The notes under the pieces were generated by a model. The model had not been told where the DNA came from. It was given only the letters and a program-made list of their open reading frames with translations, and searched no databases. From JABSSA01 sp039984715 (GTDB taxonomy: Bacteria; Pseudomonadota; Alphaproteobacteria; Rhodobacterales; Rhodobacteraceae), in assembly GCA_039984715.1 (NCBI GenBank), contig JBDWUA010000012.1, forward strand, positions 124,001 to 188,000: a stretch of 64,000 bases of DNA, written 5' to 3'. Every line of letters begins with the position of its first letter. The stretch's first letter is position 1. Of the stretch, positions 26,562 through 34,510 are shown in pieces. Position numbers and translations under genes: made by a program.

Positions 26562-27158
26562 TCACCCATAAAGTAGCTTGGCCGCAATAGCCCACATTGT
26601 CAGGGCGATAACAGCGTCCAAAATCTGCCATGCCCGCGGATTGGCGAAAAAGCTGCGCAGCAATCGCGCACCATATCCAAGCGAAAAGAAAAACACGAAG
26701 GACGCCAAAACGGCGCCAACGCCAAAAGACAAACGATCAGGATATTGCGCGGAAATGGACCCAACAAGAACCAGAGTGTCCAAATAAACATGCGGGTTTA
26801 ACCATGTCAGCGCCAACACCGTCAGACATGCATCCCAAAGGCTTTGTTCCGTTTCGCCCGCAGCCTCAAGTGCAGAACCACCAGCCCAGGCGGATCGAGC
26901 ATTGCGCCAACCATACCACAACAAGAACGCCGCACCGCCCCATCGCATCGCGTTTTCGAACCATGGCACCGCCTGCGCAAGGCGGCCCATGCCCATGATC
27001 CCTGCAGAAATCAGAAACGCATCAGAAACGGCACAAATCACGCACACCCAGAACACGTGACGTTCCAGCAACCCTTGCCGCAACACAAAAGCGTTCTGAG
27101 CCCCGATGGCCAAAATCAAAGATAAGCTGAGGCCGAAGCCAGAAAAGAACGACACCAT
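26562..27158 (-). CDS. LysE/ArgO family amino-acid exporter
   Basis: A 198-residue membrane protein with six hydrophobic segments. The family motif is IGAQNAFVLRQGLL near residue 20, and TWLNPHVYLDTLVLVGS contains the conserved NPH-YLD region typical of LysE/ArgO, exporters of lysine and arginine. I start at the ATG at 27158; a TTG at 27176 is the frame limit. No LysG/ArgP-type regulator gene stands next to it. The EamA gene follows 36 bp downstream, so the two exporters may form a short operon. Confidence 0.88.
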   Translation of the reverse strand: MVSFFSGFGLSLSLILAIGAQNAFVLRQGLLERHVFWVCVICAVSDAFLISAGIMGMGRLAQAVPWFENAMRWGGAAFLLWYGWRNARSAWAGGSALEAAGETEQSLWDACLTVLALTWLNPHVYLDTLVLVGSISAQYPDRLSFGVGAVLASFVFFFSLGYGARLLRSFFANPRAWQILDAVIALTMWAIAAKLLYG

Positions 27159-27506
27159 CGCGTGGTTAACTCTCAAAGGAGAAATACGTATTTTGTTGAA
27201 AGACCTTAGGGTCTTTAGTTCGTGTTGCGCTGAATGAATGACGCTATGTTAAAAATTGCAAGGCCAGCCTCTTGCAAAGACGACCTGTCAGGTCCATTTG
27301 GATGAGAGGCGGAGCAGAAATTGATCAAGCGACCGCCAAGAGAACCCGAATGGTTCGCAGCCCCCTTGGGTCCTACTGCCCAAATATGTCAGTGGTTATT
27401 CGTAAGATTAATCATGACAACTTTATCACGTTGATCTGAACAAGCATGATTGGCGTATATACTCTTAGCTGCGTACTCTAGGGCAAGAACAAGAAGGATT
27501 TAGCGC
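27159..27506. other. Intergenic region upstream of lysE-type gene and the 78-residue gene
   Basis: No gene is visible in these 348 bases. It holds a 7-bp hairpin (AAAGACC at 27199-27205 with GGTCTTT at 27210-27216), a small 5-bp hairpin (27282-27294), and two TTGCAA copies at 27256 and 27272 (16 bp apart). It must contain two divergent promoters. I cannot tell whether the hairpins belong to a leader or to a small RNA. Confidence 0.4.
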
Positions 27507-27743
27507 ATGATTGATAGTGTGCAAGCCATAGATTTAACCCGCCACGACCTCGATTTGATCGAGGCCGCTCTTCATACGCAGGAAAAAATCCTGACGATAC
27601 AATCGCGCGCAGGCGGCAATGCTGCGCGCCTGCAGTTGAATGACCTGAAAGGTCTGATGCGCCGATTGCGTCGTCAGGTGCCGAATGAAAATACGCCGGT
27701 TCAAAAATCTTGGGGCCAAATGGCACGTTCGATCTTTGTGTAA
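27507..27743 (+). CDS. Small conserved hypothetical protein
   Basis: A 78-residue helical, soluble protein (LTRHDLDLIEAALHTQEKIL, then QLNDLKGLMRRLRRQ, probably two amphipathic helices). GAAGGA lies 7-12 bases before the ATG. A strong terminator follows 25 bp after the stop, so it is a separate transcription unit, which supports it being real. Function unknown; a small regulatory or adaptor protein is possible. Confidence 0.7.
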   Translation: MIDSVQAIDLTRHDLDLIEAALHTQEKILTIQSRAGGNAARLQLNDLKGLMRRLRRQVPNENTPVQKSWGQMARSIFV

Positions 27744-27767
27744 AGACCACGTGTTTTTAATCTTATG

Positions 27768-27791
27768 AAACCGCCCGCTTGGGCGGTTTTT
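27768..27791 (+). terminator. Rho-independent terminator of the 78-residue gene
   Basis: AAACCGCCC, loop GCTT and GGGCGGTTTTT: an exact stem with a run of five T, 25 bp after the stop. Confidence 0.92.
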
Positions 27792-28065
27792 CTATTTCAG
27801 CGCAAAGGAATGTGCTGCTTCCTGATCAAACCTCTGGTTCCCCTCAACAACAATCCAACTGCTTAGATTGTTCGCAGTAAACAAGCCGTCAAATTCTACA
27901 ACGACAAAACGCGGGTTCAGTTCAAAGTGGTGGCATCGAAAAAGTCATTCGCTGCAAACGCTCGGCTCTGCGAATTGCCTAAAAATTAAGCATTCGCAAT
28001 TGATTGCATGCTCAATCAGTTTGGAATCCTTGGCAGCCCAGAACGCTCATGTTTAGTTTCGCGCG
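27792..28065 (+). promoter_or_regulatory. Upstream region of ureD with two inverted repeats
   Basis: The 274 bases before ureD have no gene. Two inverted repeats stand out: AACAATC (27849-27855) with GATTGTT (27866-27872), and TGCGAAT (27969-27975) with ATTCGCA (27992-27998), 16 bp apart and about 70 bp upstream of ureD. They could be operators; I see no sigma-54 promoter (TGGC-N8-TGC) pattern. Confidence 0.4.
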
Positions 28066-28896
28066 ATGAATGTATCTGCTCATGTCACTGATCTGTCCGC
28101 CACACCTTTGAACAGGGCAAACGGATCTGTGCGCCTTTCGGTCAAACCCAAAGCGAACACGTCCGGCATTGAGACATTGTATCAGGCGGGCGCATTGAAA
28201 GCCGTGTTTCCGCGAACCCAGGATTTGACATGTGTATTGGTCAATACTGCGGGCGGCATCACGGGCGGGGACCAATTTTCAACGCAAGCGCATGTGCGTT
28301 CAAACGCGAAACTCACATTGACAACCCAAGCCGCCGAACGCGCTTACCGCGCACGGCCGCACGAAACCGGAACTGTGCGTACAACGCTTTGCGCAGATGC
28401 AAACGCCACTTTGCGCTGGTTGCCACAAGAGACGATACTGTTTGACAGCTGCAATCTGAACCGGTGTTTGACGGTTAAGCTGACTGGTCAAGCTGATGCA
28501 CTAATTGTCGAGCCAATGATTTTTGGACGCGCAGCCATGGGTGAAACACAGGTCCACGGTTCAATACGTGATCGCATCGAAATCTTTCAAGATGATCAAC
28601 CTGTTTACATCGACAATTGGTCCATGACGGGCGATCTAAGCGGCCAAATGGCGCGCCCTGCGATTGGCGGCGGGGCAACTGCAATGACCAGTATGATTTG
28701 GGTCAACACCCATGCCGAAACAGCTTTGGACACAGTACGCGCGCTCTTGCCTCGAACTGCGGGTGCAAGTCTGCGCGCGCCCAACATGCTGTGCATTCGA
28801 TTGCTGGCCAAGGACGGATATCACATGCGCAAGTCCCTACTGCCTGTGCTTGACTATCTCACTCAAAATTCACTCCCCACGTGTTGGAGACTGTAA
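28066..28896 (+). CDS. ureD: Urease accessory protein UreD
   Basis: A 276-residue protein. It shows the UreD/UreH blocks: NGSVRLSVKPKANTSG, VLVNTAGGITGGDQF, LTTQAAERAYRAR and LRWLPQETILFDSC. UreD binds the urease apoprotein and, with UreF and UreG, channels nickel into the active site. ureA begins 5 bp after its stop. As the first gene of the locus it probably carries the promoter for ureDAB and downstream genes. Confidence 0.93.
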   Translation: MNVSAHVTDLSATPLNRANGSVRLSVKPKANTSGIETLYQAGALKAVFPRTQDLTCVLVNTAGGITGGDQFSTQAHVRSNAKLTLTTQAAERAYRARPHETGTVRTTLCADANATLRWLPQETILFDSCNLNRCLTVKLTGQADALIVEPMIFGRAAMGETQVHGSIRDRIEIFQDDQPVYIDNWSMTGDLSGQMARPAIGGGATAMTSMIWVNTHAETALDTVRALLPRTAGASLRAPNMLCIRLLAKDGYHMRKSLLPVLDYLTQNSLPTCWRL

Positions 28897-28901
28897 AGAA
28901 G

Positions 28902-29204
28902 ATGCAATTAACACCCCGAGAAAAAGACAAACTTTTGGTGGCCGTCGCCGCCGAAGTCGCCCGCAAGCGCCTCGCGCGCGGTGTGAAACTGAACTATCCC
29001 GAGGCCATCGCACTCATCACTGACGCAGTTGTTGAAGGCGCGCGTGATGGCCGGTCTGTCGCAGAAATGATGGAAGCCGGCGCACAGGTCATCACGCGGG
29101 AACAGTGCATGGAAGGCATCGCCGAAATGATCCATGACGTACAGGTCGAAGCGACTTTTCCGGATGGCACCAAATTGGTCACGGTGCACGAACCGATCCG
29201 TTAA
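28902..29204 (+). CDS. ureA: Urease gamma subunit
   Basis: A 100-residue subunit, full length for UreA. It begins MQLTPREKDKLLVAVAAEVA and includes RGVKLNYPEAIALITDAVVE, both conserved. The frame is open from 28881, but the ATG at 28902 with AAAGAAG upstream gives the family start. UreA, UreB and UreC together form the urea-hydrolysing enzyme, which makes ammonia and carbamate. Confidence 0.97.
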   Translation: MQLTPREKDKLLVAVAAEVARKRLARGVKLNYPEAIALITDAVVEGARDGRSVAEMMEAGAQVITREQCMEGIAEMIHDVQVEATFPDGTKLVTVHEPIR

Positions 29205-29269
29205 TATCACGACTGATAACAGAACCTGTCCCGCACCTTGCACGATTTCAAAAGACTGGAGCCCAGACC

Positions 29270-29575
29270 ATGATACCCGGAGAACTTTTCCCAGCAGATG
29301 GGCACATCACATTGAACGCAAATGCGGTCGCAATCACGCTGCATGTTGCCAATACCGGGGACCGCCCCATCCAAGTTGGCAGCCATTACCATTTTGGCGA
29401 AGCCAACAGTGCACTGGCCTTTGATCGCGACGCGGCGCGCGGCATGAGACTCGACATCGCATCAGGTACAGCCGTACGCTTTGAACCGGGACAAGCGCGC
29501 GATGTGCAATTGATCCCAATCTCAGGGGCGCGGCGTGTCTTTGGGTTCAACCAGCAGGTCATGGGAGACCTGTGA
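29270..29575 (+). CDS. ureB: Urease beta subunit
   Basis: A 101-residue subunit beginning MIPGELFPADGHITLNA, with the conserved GSHYHFGEANSALAFDR and RRVFGFNQ blocks. The length is normal. GGAG lies upstream of the ATG. In most organisms ureC follows directly; here four other genes (29600-31740) come between, though all read the same way. Confidence 0.97.
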   Translation: MIPGELFPADGHITLNANAVAITLHVANTGDRPIQVGSHYHFGEANSALAFDRDAARGMRLDIASGTAVRFEPGQARDVQLIPISGARRVFGFNQQVMGDL

Positions 29576-29599
29576 ACTTGTCATCAAGGGAGGTGAAAC

Positions 29600-30421
29600 A
29601 TGTGTGATCTGTGTGTAATCGAAAGTGTAAAAGACCGAATGCTGTCACGGCGTGATTTTTTCAAAGCTGGTGCGGCAACTGCGACGGCTGCCACTGTCGG
29701 CGGCATCATCACGGCCCCGCCCGCTTTGGCCGATGGTCATGCCAGCGTCGTGGATATGACGCATGTATACGATGAAACCTTCCCGACCTATTTTGGGGCA
29801 CCTGGCATTACAATGGAACAACCGTTCAACTTCAAGGATAACGGTTTCAATCTGATGCAACTTTCCATCAACGAACACACTGGCACGCATATCGACGCGC
29901 CGCTGCATTTCTCGGCGGATGGCCAATCGGTAGATGAAATCCCGGTGGCAAACCTAGTTGTGCCCCTGTGTGTTGTGGATATTGCTGGAAAAGCTCAGGA
30001 TGATGCGGACGCTCAAGTAACGCCTGATGATATTAAGGCGTGGATTGCTGCGAATGGCGACATTCCCGACAATGCCTGCGTTGCGATGCATTCAGGATGG
30101 GCGGGCAAAACTGGCGGTGACGGATATCGCAATCTCGGCAGTGATGAAAAGATGCATTTTCCCGGCTTTCATGTCGAAGCGGCACAAATGTTAATCGAAA
30201 ACACCAATGCCGTGGCCATTGCCGTGGACACGTTGTCTTTGGATCACGGCCCATCCGCTGACTTTGCAACGCATTACAGTTGGTTGCCCACAAACCGATA
30301 TGGCATTGAAAACCTTAAAGGGTTGGATCAGGTGCCAGCATCCGGGGCGACATTGATCGTTGGTGCGGGCACACATCGCGGTGGCACCGGTGGCCCCTGC
30401 CGCATCTTTGCGATGGTCTGA
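29600..30421 (+). CDS. Cyclase family metalloprotein with Tat signal
   Basis: A 273-residue protein. Residues about 14-45 form a twin-arginine signal (LSRRDFFKAGAATATAA) ending near PPALADG, so it is probably folded and exported. The mature part has the metal motif HTGTHIDAPLHF of the cyclase/kynurenine formamidase family (PF04199) and a later TLSLDHG. The family hydrolyses amides or acts as a dehydratase. AGGGAGGTG just upstream is a strong ribosome binding site and fixes the start. It is inserted between ureB and ureC; an amide- or urea-related role is possible but unproven. Confidence 0.85.
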   Translation: MCDLCVIESVKDRMLSRRDFFKAGAATATAATVGGIITAPPALADGHASVVDMTHVYDETFPTYFGAPGITMEQPFNFKDNGFNLMQLSINEHTGTHIDAPLHFSADGQSVDEIPVANLVVPLCVVDIAGKAQDDADAQVTPDDIKAWIAANGDIPDNACVAMHSGWAGKTGGDGYRNLGSDEKMHFPGFHVEAAQMLIENTNAVAIAVDTLSLDHGPSADFATHYSWLPTNRYGIENLKGLDQVPASGATLIVGAGTHRGGTGGPCRIFAMV

Positions 30422-30816
30422 TGGGAACTGTTCCTTTGATATCTGACGAAGACGCCAGCACTGAGGTGCTGGCTGTCTTTGATGACATCCGCCAAACCCG
30501 CGGCACAGATTTCATCAACAATTTCTGGCGCGCTTTGGCAAATGATCCCGCCTTGCTGAAAGCCACATGGGATCGTTTGAAAACCGTGATGGGTCCGGGC
30601 GAGCTTGATCCGTTGGTCAAGGAAATGCTGTATGTCGCCGTTTCCGTCGCAAATGGCTGTGAATATTGCATCCATTCCCACACCGCTGCGGCAAAAGCAA
30701 AAGGCATGTCAGACACACAACACGGCGAAATGCTCAGTGTCATTGGCATGGCCATGCAAACCAACGGCCTTGTGACAGCCATGCAAGTCGAAGTGGACGA
30801 GGTTTTCAAAGCATGA
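30421..30816 (+). CDS. Carboxymuconolactone decarboxylase / AhpD-like protein
   Basis: A 131-residue protein with the AhpD-like redox site CEYCIHSHTAAAKAKG (CxxC followed by His). AhpD-like proteins act as peroxidase partners or detoxification proteins; the family also includes decarboxylases. Its ATG overlaps the cyclase stop by one base, and the next gene overlaps it by 4 bp, so it is translated with its neighbours. No export signal, so cytoplasmic. Confidence 0.87.
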   Translation: MGTVPLISDEDASTEVLAVFDDIRQTRGTDFINNFWRALANDPALLKATWDRLKTVMGPGELDPLVKEMLYVAVSVANGCEYCIHSHTAAAKAKGMSDTQHGEMLSVIGMAMQTNGLVTAMQVEVDEVFKA

Positions 30817-31208
30817 CACCTAAATCCAAAAGGCACAGTTCAGCCCGCCCCCGGAAGACAGCACATCTTGCAGCCGCAATGTTCGTCTGTTCTGGCATCG
30901 CCGCAAGTGCCGCCTGCCCCGGCAACACCCAGCTTGAATTGAATGACTGCGCCGCGATCGAATTTCAGCAAGCCGACGGGCAATTGAATGCAGTTTGGCC
31001 ACAGGTCAAAGGATACATGGACAGTATCGGACAAGGGGCTGTTCTTCTGGATGCACAGCGCAAATGGATCCCCTTTCGCGACGCAGCTTGCACAGCCGAA
31101 ATCGCCCCATACGCGGGCGGCAGCATACAGCCATTGATCTGGTATTCTTGCCTCACCCGCCTTACTCGGACGCGCACTTTCGATCTGCAAGAATTGATGC
31201 GTCCCTAA
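30813..31208 (+). CDS. LprI-like (DUF1311) secreted protein, first copy
   Basis: A 131-residue protein. After a basic N terminus, a signal segment HLAAAMFVCSGIAASAAC leads to the mature domain, in which QQADGQLNAVWPQVKGYM and DAQRKWIPFRDAACTAE are characteristic of the lysozyme inhibitor LprI / DUF1311 family, together with conserved Cys. Proteins of this family bind or inhibit lysozyme, or are of unknown role. It overlaps the AhpD-like gene by 4 bp (ATGA). A related copy follows two bases later. Confidence 0.8.
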   Translation: MTPKSKRHSSARPRKTAHLAAAMFVCSGIAASAACPGNTQLELNDCAAIEFQQADGQLNAVWPQVKGYMDSIGQGAVLLDAQRKWIPFRDAACTAEIAPYAGGSIQPLIWYSCLTRLTRTRTFDLQELMRP

Positions 31209-31209
31209 G

Positions 31210-31740
31210 ATGAACAGCGCACCAATATCTCGGAATAAACAATCGGACACTGCATTCACTTTCAACAATACTGATTTGTTGGATGGCACTTTTCCTCGAC
31301 TTGGGCATCGTTGGGCTACAGGCTTCATTTTTGCGAAATTTCTATGTGCCTTTGTGTTCATTACCGTGCTGCAAACCAACCCCACCCTTGCTCAGGAAAC
31401 CATGCAAGAATGGGGGATCAAAAATGACTGTGACGTCTCGGCCGCGGGTACTTGGTCTCAGGCGGACGTCCTATGCGCAAGTGAACACGCAGGCCGAGCA
31501 TCGAAACGAATGGATGACGCATTTGACGCGGCCGAAGCTAGGTTAAAAAAGCATTCCAATATCCTTGTCGTCGCAAGACTCAGACAATCGCAGGACAAAT
31601 GGTCCAACTATGTAGACGTCGCCTGCGAAGCGGACGCACTAATTTATTGGCGCGGCACATTGATGGAATGGCGACGCGCAAAGTGCCGAGAGACAATGGC
31701 CAATCACCGCACCGAATACTTAAATAATCTTCTTCCATAG
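31210..31740 (+). CDS. LprI-like (DUF1311) protein, second copy
   Basis: A 176-residue protein with the same pattern as its upstream neighbour: paired helices with LKKHSNILVVARLRQSQDKW and VACEADALIYWRGTLMEW near the end, and Cys pairs. It differs by a longer N-terminal part with a hydrophobic segment (FIFAKFLCAFVFITVLQTN) that could be a signal anchor. It reads as a diverged duplicate. It ends 11 bp before ureC, so it is part of the same transcript. Confidence 0.7.
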   Translation: MNSAPISRNKQSDTAFTFNNTDLLDGTFPRLGHRWATGFIFAKFLCAFVFITVLQTNPTLAQETMQEWGIKNDCDVSAAGTWSQADVLCASEHAGRASKRMDDAFDAAEARLKKHSNILVVARLRQSQDKWSNYVDVACEADALIYWRGTLMEWRRAKCRETMANHRTEYLNNLLP

Positions 31741-31751
31741 CGAGAAAACCT

Positions 31752-33512
31752 ATGCCCACACAAATCTCCCGCCGCGATTATGCTGCTATGTTTGGTCCAA
31801 CTACGGGTGACAAACTACGATTGGCGGACACCGATCTGATCATCGAAGTTGAGCGTGATTTGATTGCAGAACATGCAGGTGCGGCGGTGACGGAAGGCAG
31901 TGGGCCAAATGCCGTCCTTTACGGAGAAGAAGTCAAATTTGGCGGAGGCAAGGTAATCCGCGATGGCATGGGCCAAGCGCAAACAACGCGCGCTGAGGGC
32001 GCAGTTGACACTGTCATCACCAATGCGCTGATTGTCGATTGGACAGGGATTTATAAGGCGGATGTCGGATTGAAAGACGGGCGCATTGCGGCCATCGGCA
32101 AAGCGGGCAATCCAGACACACAACCCGGCGTCGATATCATCGTCGGCCCCGGAACCGAGGCGATTGCTGGCGAAGGTCGCATCCTGACGGCAGGTGGTTT
32201 TGACAGCCACATTCACTTTATCTGCCCACAACAGATCGAAGATGCGCTGCATTCCGGTCTGACTACGATGCTAGGCGGCGGCACCGGCCCTGCCCACGGA
32301 ACGCTGGCGACAACATGTACGCCCGGACCTTGGCATATCGGACGCATGTTGCAATCCGCAGATGCGTTTCCAATGAACCTCGCGTTTGCGGGCAAGGGCA
32401 ACGCATCCCTGCCCGCCGCGCTGGAAGAACAAGTCAGGGGCGGCGCATGCAGCCTGAAACTGCACGAAGATTGGGGCACAACACCCGGGGCCATCGATTG
32501 CTGTTTGTCAGTGGCGGATGCGATGGATGTTCAAGTGATGATCCACACCGACACGTTGAACGAATCCGGATTTGTCGAAAATACCGTTGCGGCTATGAAA
32601 GGCCGCACCATTCACGCGTTCCACACCGAAGGCGCGGGCGGTGGTCACGCGCCGGACATCATCAAAATCTGCGGCGAAGACCACGTCTTGCCGTCCTCAA
32701 CCAATCCAACACGCCCTTTCACCGTGAACACGTTGGAAGAACATCTGGATATGCTAATGGTGTGCCACCATCTGGATAAATCCATCCCGGAAGACGTCGC
32801 TTTTGCCGAAAGCCGCATCCGACGCGAAACCATCGCGGCCGAAGACATTTTGCACGACATGGGCGCGTTTTCGATCATCGCATCCGACAGTCAGGCCATG
32901 GGGCGCGTTGGCGAAGTCCTCATCCGCACATGGCAAACGGCGGACAAAATGAAAAAGCAACGCGGCGCTTTGCCCGAAGAAACGGGCGACAACGATAATA
33001 TGCGCGTCCGTCGCTATATCGCAAAATACACAATCAACCCGGCCATCGCACATGGGATTTCGCACGAGATTGGATCAATCGAAGTCGGGAAACGTGCGGA
33101 CCTTGTTCTTTGGAACCCGGCCTTCTTTGGCGTCAAACCTGAAATGGTCTTGCTTGGAGGCTCGATTGTTTGCGCGCAAATGGGGGATCCAAACGCATCA
33201 ATTCCGACACCGCAACCGGTCTATTCCCGCCCGATGTTTGGCGCGTTTGGGCGATCTGTTGAACGATCCTCCGTCACATTCGTCAGTGCCGCAGCCCACG
33301 CAGACGGAATCGGCGAAACCTTGGGATTGGCCAAAAACACTGTCGCCGTGTCCAACACGCGCGACATAGGCAAACGTGATCTTAAACTGAACAACGCCAC
33401 CCCAGACATCGACGTTCACCCTGAAACATACGAAGTGCGTGCGAATGGTGAGCTTTTAACCTGTGCGCCTGCCGAAAAACTGCCGATGGCGCAGAGGTAT
33501 TTCCTTTACTAA
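31752..33512 (+). CDS. ureC: Urease alpha (catalytic) subunit
   Basis: A 586-residue catalytic subunit that hydrolyses urea at a dinuclear nickel site. The ligands can be matched to the Klebsiella enzyme with a constant offset of 19: His153 and His155 (GGFDSHIHF), the carbamylated Lys236 (CSLKLHED), His265, His291, Cys338-His339 in the flap, and Asp379 (IIASDS). So the active site looks intact, and the extra 19 residues lie within the first 150. GAGAAA precedes the ATG. ureE, ureF and ureG, which usually follow, are absent; the next gene is unrelated. Confidence 0.97.
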   Translation: MPTQISRRDYAAMFGPTTGDKLRLADTDLIIEVERDLIAEHAGAAVTEGSGPNAVLYGEEVKFGGGKVIRDGMGQAQTTRAEGAVDTVITNALIVDWTGIYKADVGLKDGRIAAIGKAGNPDTQPGVDIIVGPGTEAIAGEGRILTAGGFDSHIHFICPQQIEDALHSGLTTMLGGGTGPAHGTLATTCTPGPWHIGRMLQSADAFPMNLAFAGKGNASLPAALEEQVRGGACSLKLHEDWGTTPGAIDCCLSVADAMDVQVMIHTDTLNESGFVENTVAAMKGRTIHAFHTEGAGGGHAPDIIKICGEDHVLPSSTNPTRPFTVNTLEEHLDMLMVCHHLDKSIPEDVAFAESRIRRETIAAEDILHDMGAFSIIASDSQAMGRVGEVLIRTWQTADKMKKQRGALPEETGDNDNMRVRRYIAKYTINPAIAHGISHEIGSIEVGKRADLVLWNPAFFGVKPEMVLLGGSIVCAQMGDPNASIPTPQPVYSRPMFGAFGRSVERSSVTFVSAAAHADGIGETLGLAKNTVAVSNTRDIGKRDLKLNNATPDIDVHPETYEVRANGELLTCAPAEKLPMAQRYFLY

Positions 33513-33540
33513 GGCATCCGCTCTGGCGTTGCCCTATAGG

Positions 33541-33585
33541 TTCGGAATAATACATATTCAGCCGGAGGTTGTTCCGGCGTCCGAA
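33541..33585 (+). repeat. Nested inverted repeat between ureC and the next gene
   Basis: Outer arms TTCGGA (33541-33546) and TCCGAA (33580-33585) enclose an inner hairpin GCCGGA/TCCGGC (33561-33566 and 33573-33578). It ends right before the AAGG ribosome binding site of the sulfotransferase-like gene. It has no T-tract, so it may be a leader structure or a processing site at the 3' end of the urease transcript. Confidence 0.5.
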
Positions 33586-33600
33586 TAAGGATTTGGGATC

Positions 33601-34500
33601 TTGCAGACGATACACCTCTATCTTGGAGCTCATAAGACAGCGACAACTCACCTGACTGGAATCATGAATGCCAATCGCGATGTGTTGGCGAAAACAGGAA
33701 CCACGCTGTCTACACCCGGTGACATCCGAAAAGAGTGGTTGCCCAAGCTGTTTTCTTTGGTGCGCGATAAAAAAGATGGCAACGCCTTTCCAGAAGATGT
33801 TGTAGCCGAGGTCCAGGCGGCCCAACCCGCAACGGGCAACTGGATTCTGTCTGAGGAAAACATGGTTGGCGTGGCCAGTGATCTAAAACGTCCTGGCGGT
33901 ATCTACCGGTTCGGTCAAAAACGCATTGCGATGATGAAAACTATGTTTCCGAACGCGAAAATTAGGCTGTTTTTTTCAATCCGCAGTTTTGAAACTTATT
34001 ATCGGTCTATGTATTCCGAAGAAGTTCGCAACGGCGGTTACATACCGTTCTCAGAATACTACAAACCTCATCTTTATGAAGACCGTTCCTGGACAGAAAC
34101 CTTATCAAGATTCACGAATGTTCTGCCGGAAGAAGACATTGTTCTGTGGCGTTTTGAGGATTTCAGGCAAGTCATGCCCACGATCTTGCGCAAAATGACA
34201 GGGATTGACGATATTGACGCCATGATTGCCAAATACGAAAGAGGAACCACACGGCCGTCTTTGTCACAAAAGACCTTGGACCTTTTGGGCGAATTGGCAC
34301 CAGCGATAGGCAAGAAAAGAGCGCTGGAATTAACCGAAAAGATCAACATACATTATGCCGTTGCGGATGGTCATGCGCCTTTCCAGCCGTTTGACGACGC
34401 GACAATCGCTTCTATGCGCGAAAAATATGATGCGGATTTTTCCGAACTTGTTCAGCGTTTCCCAAAAATGGACGTGGTGCGCGCAAAGGCAGATGCCTAG
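33601..34500 (+). CDS. Sulfotransferase-like P-loop protein
   Basis: A 299-residue protein starting with TTG (AAGGAT about 10 bases upstream). LGAHKTATTHLTGIM near residue 8 matches the PAPS phosphate loop, and ILSEENMVGV and IRLFFSIRSFETYYRSMYS follow as in the family. It shares these blocks with the protein at 7323-8270. No transmembrane segment. The acceptor is unknown; roseobacter sulfotransferase-like genes are often tied to surface polysaccharide or to uncharacterised pathways. It stands alone between ureC and ychF. Confidence 0.7.
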   Translation: MQTIHLYLGAHKTATTHLTGIMNANRDVLAKTGTTLSTPGDIRKEWLPKLFSLVRDKKDGNAFPEDVVAEVQAAQPATGNWILSEENMVGVASDLKRPGGIYRFGQKRIAMMKTMFPNAKIRLFFSIRSFETYYRSMYSEEVRNGGYIPFSEYYKPHLYEDRSWTETLSRFTNVLPEEDIVLWRFEDFRQVMPTILRKMTGIDDIDAMIAKYERGTTRPSLSQKTLDLLGELAPAIGKKRALELTEKINIHYAVADGHAPFQPFDDATIASMREKYDADFSELVQRFPKMDVVRAKADA

Positions 34501-34510
34501 GGCGCACCGA

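Noticed and set aside
27256..27277. Two TTGCAA copies as PccR sites
   Set aside because: Only six of eight bases of the octamer match and the 16-bp spacing differs; the neighbouring genes have no link to propionate.
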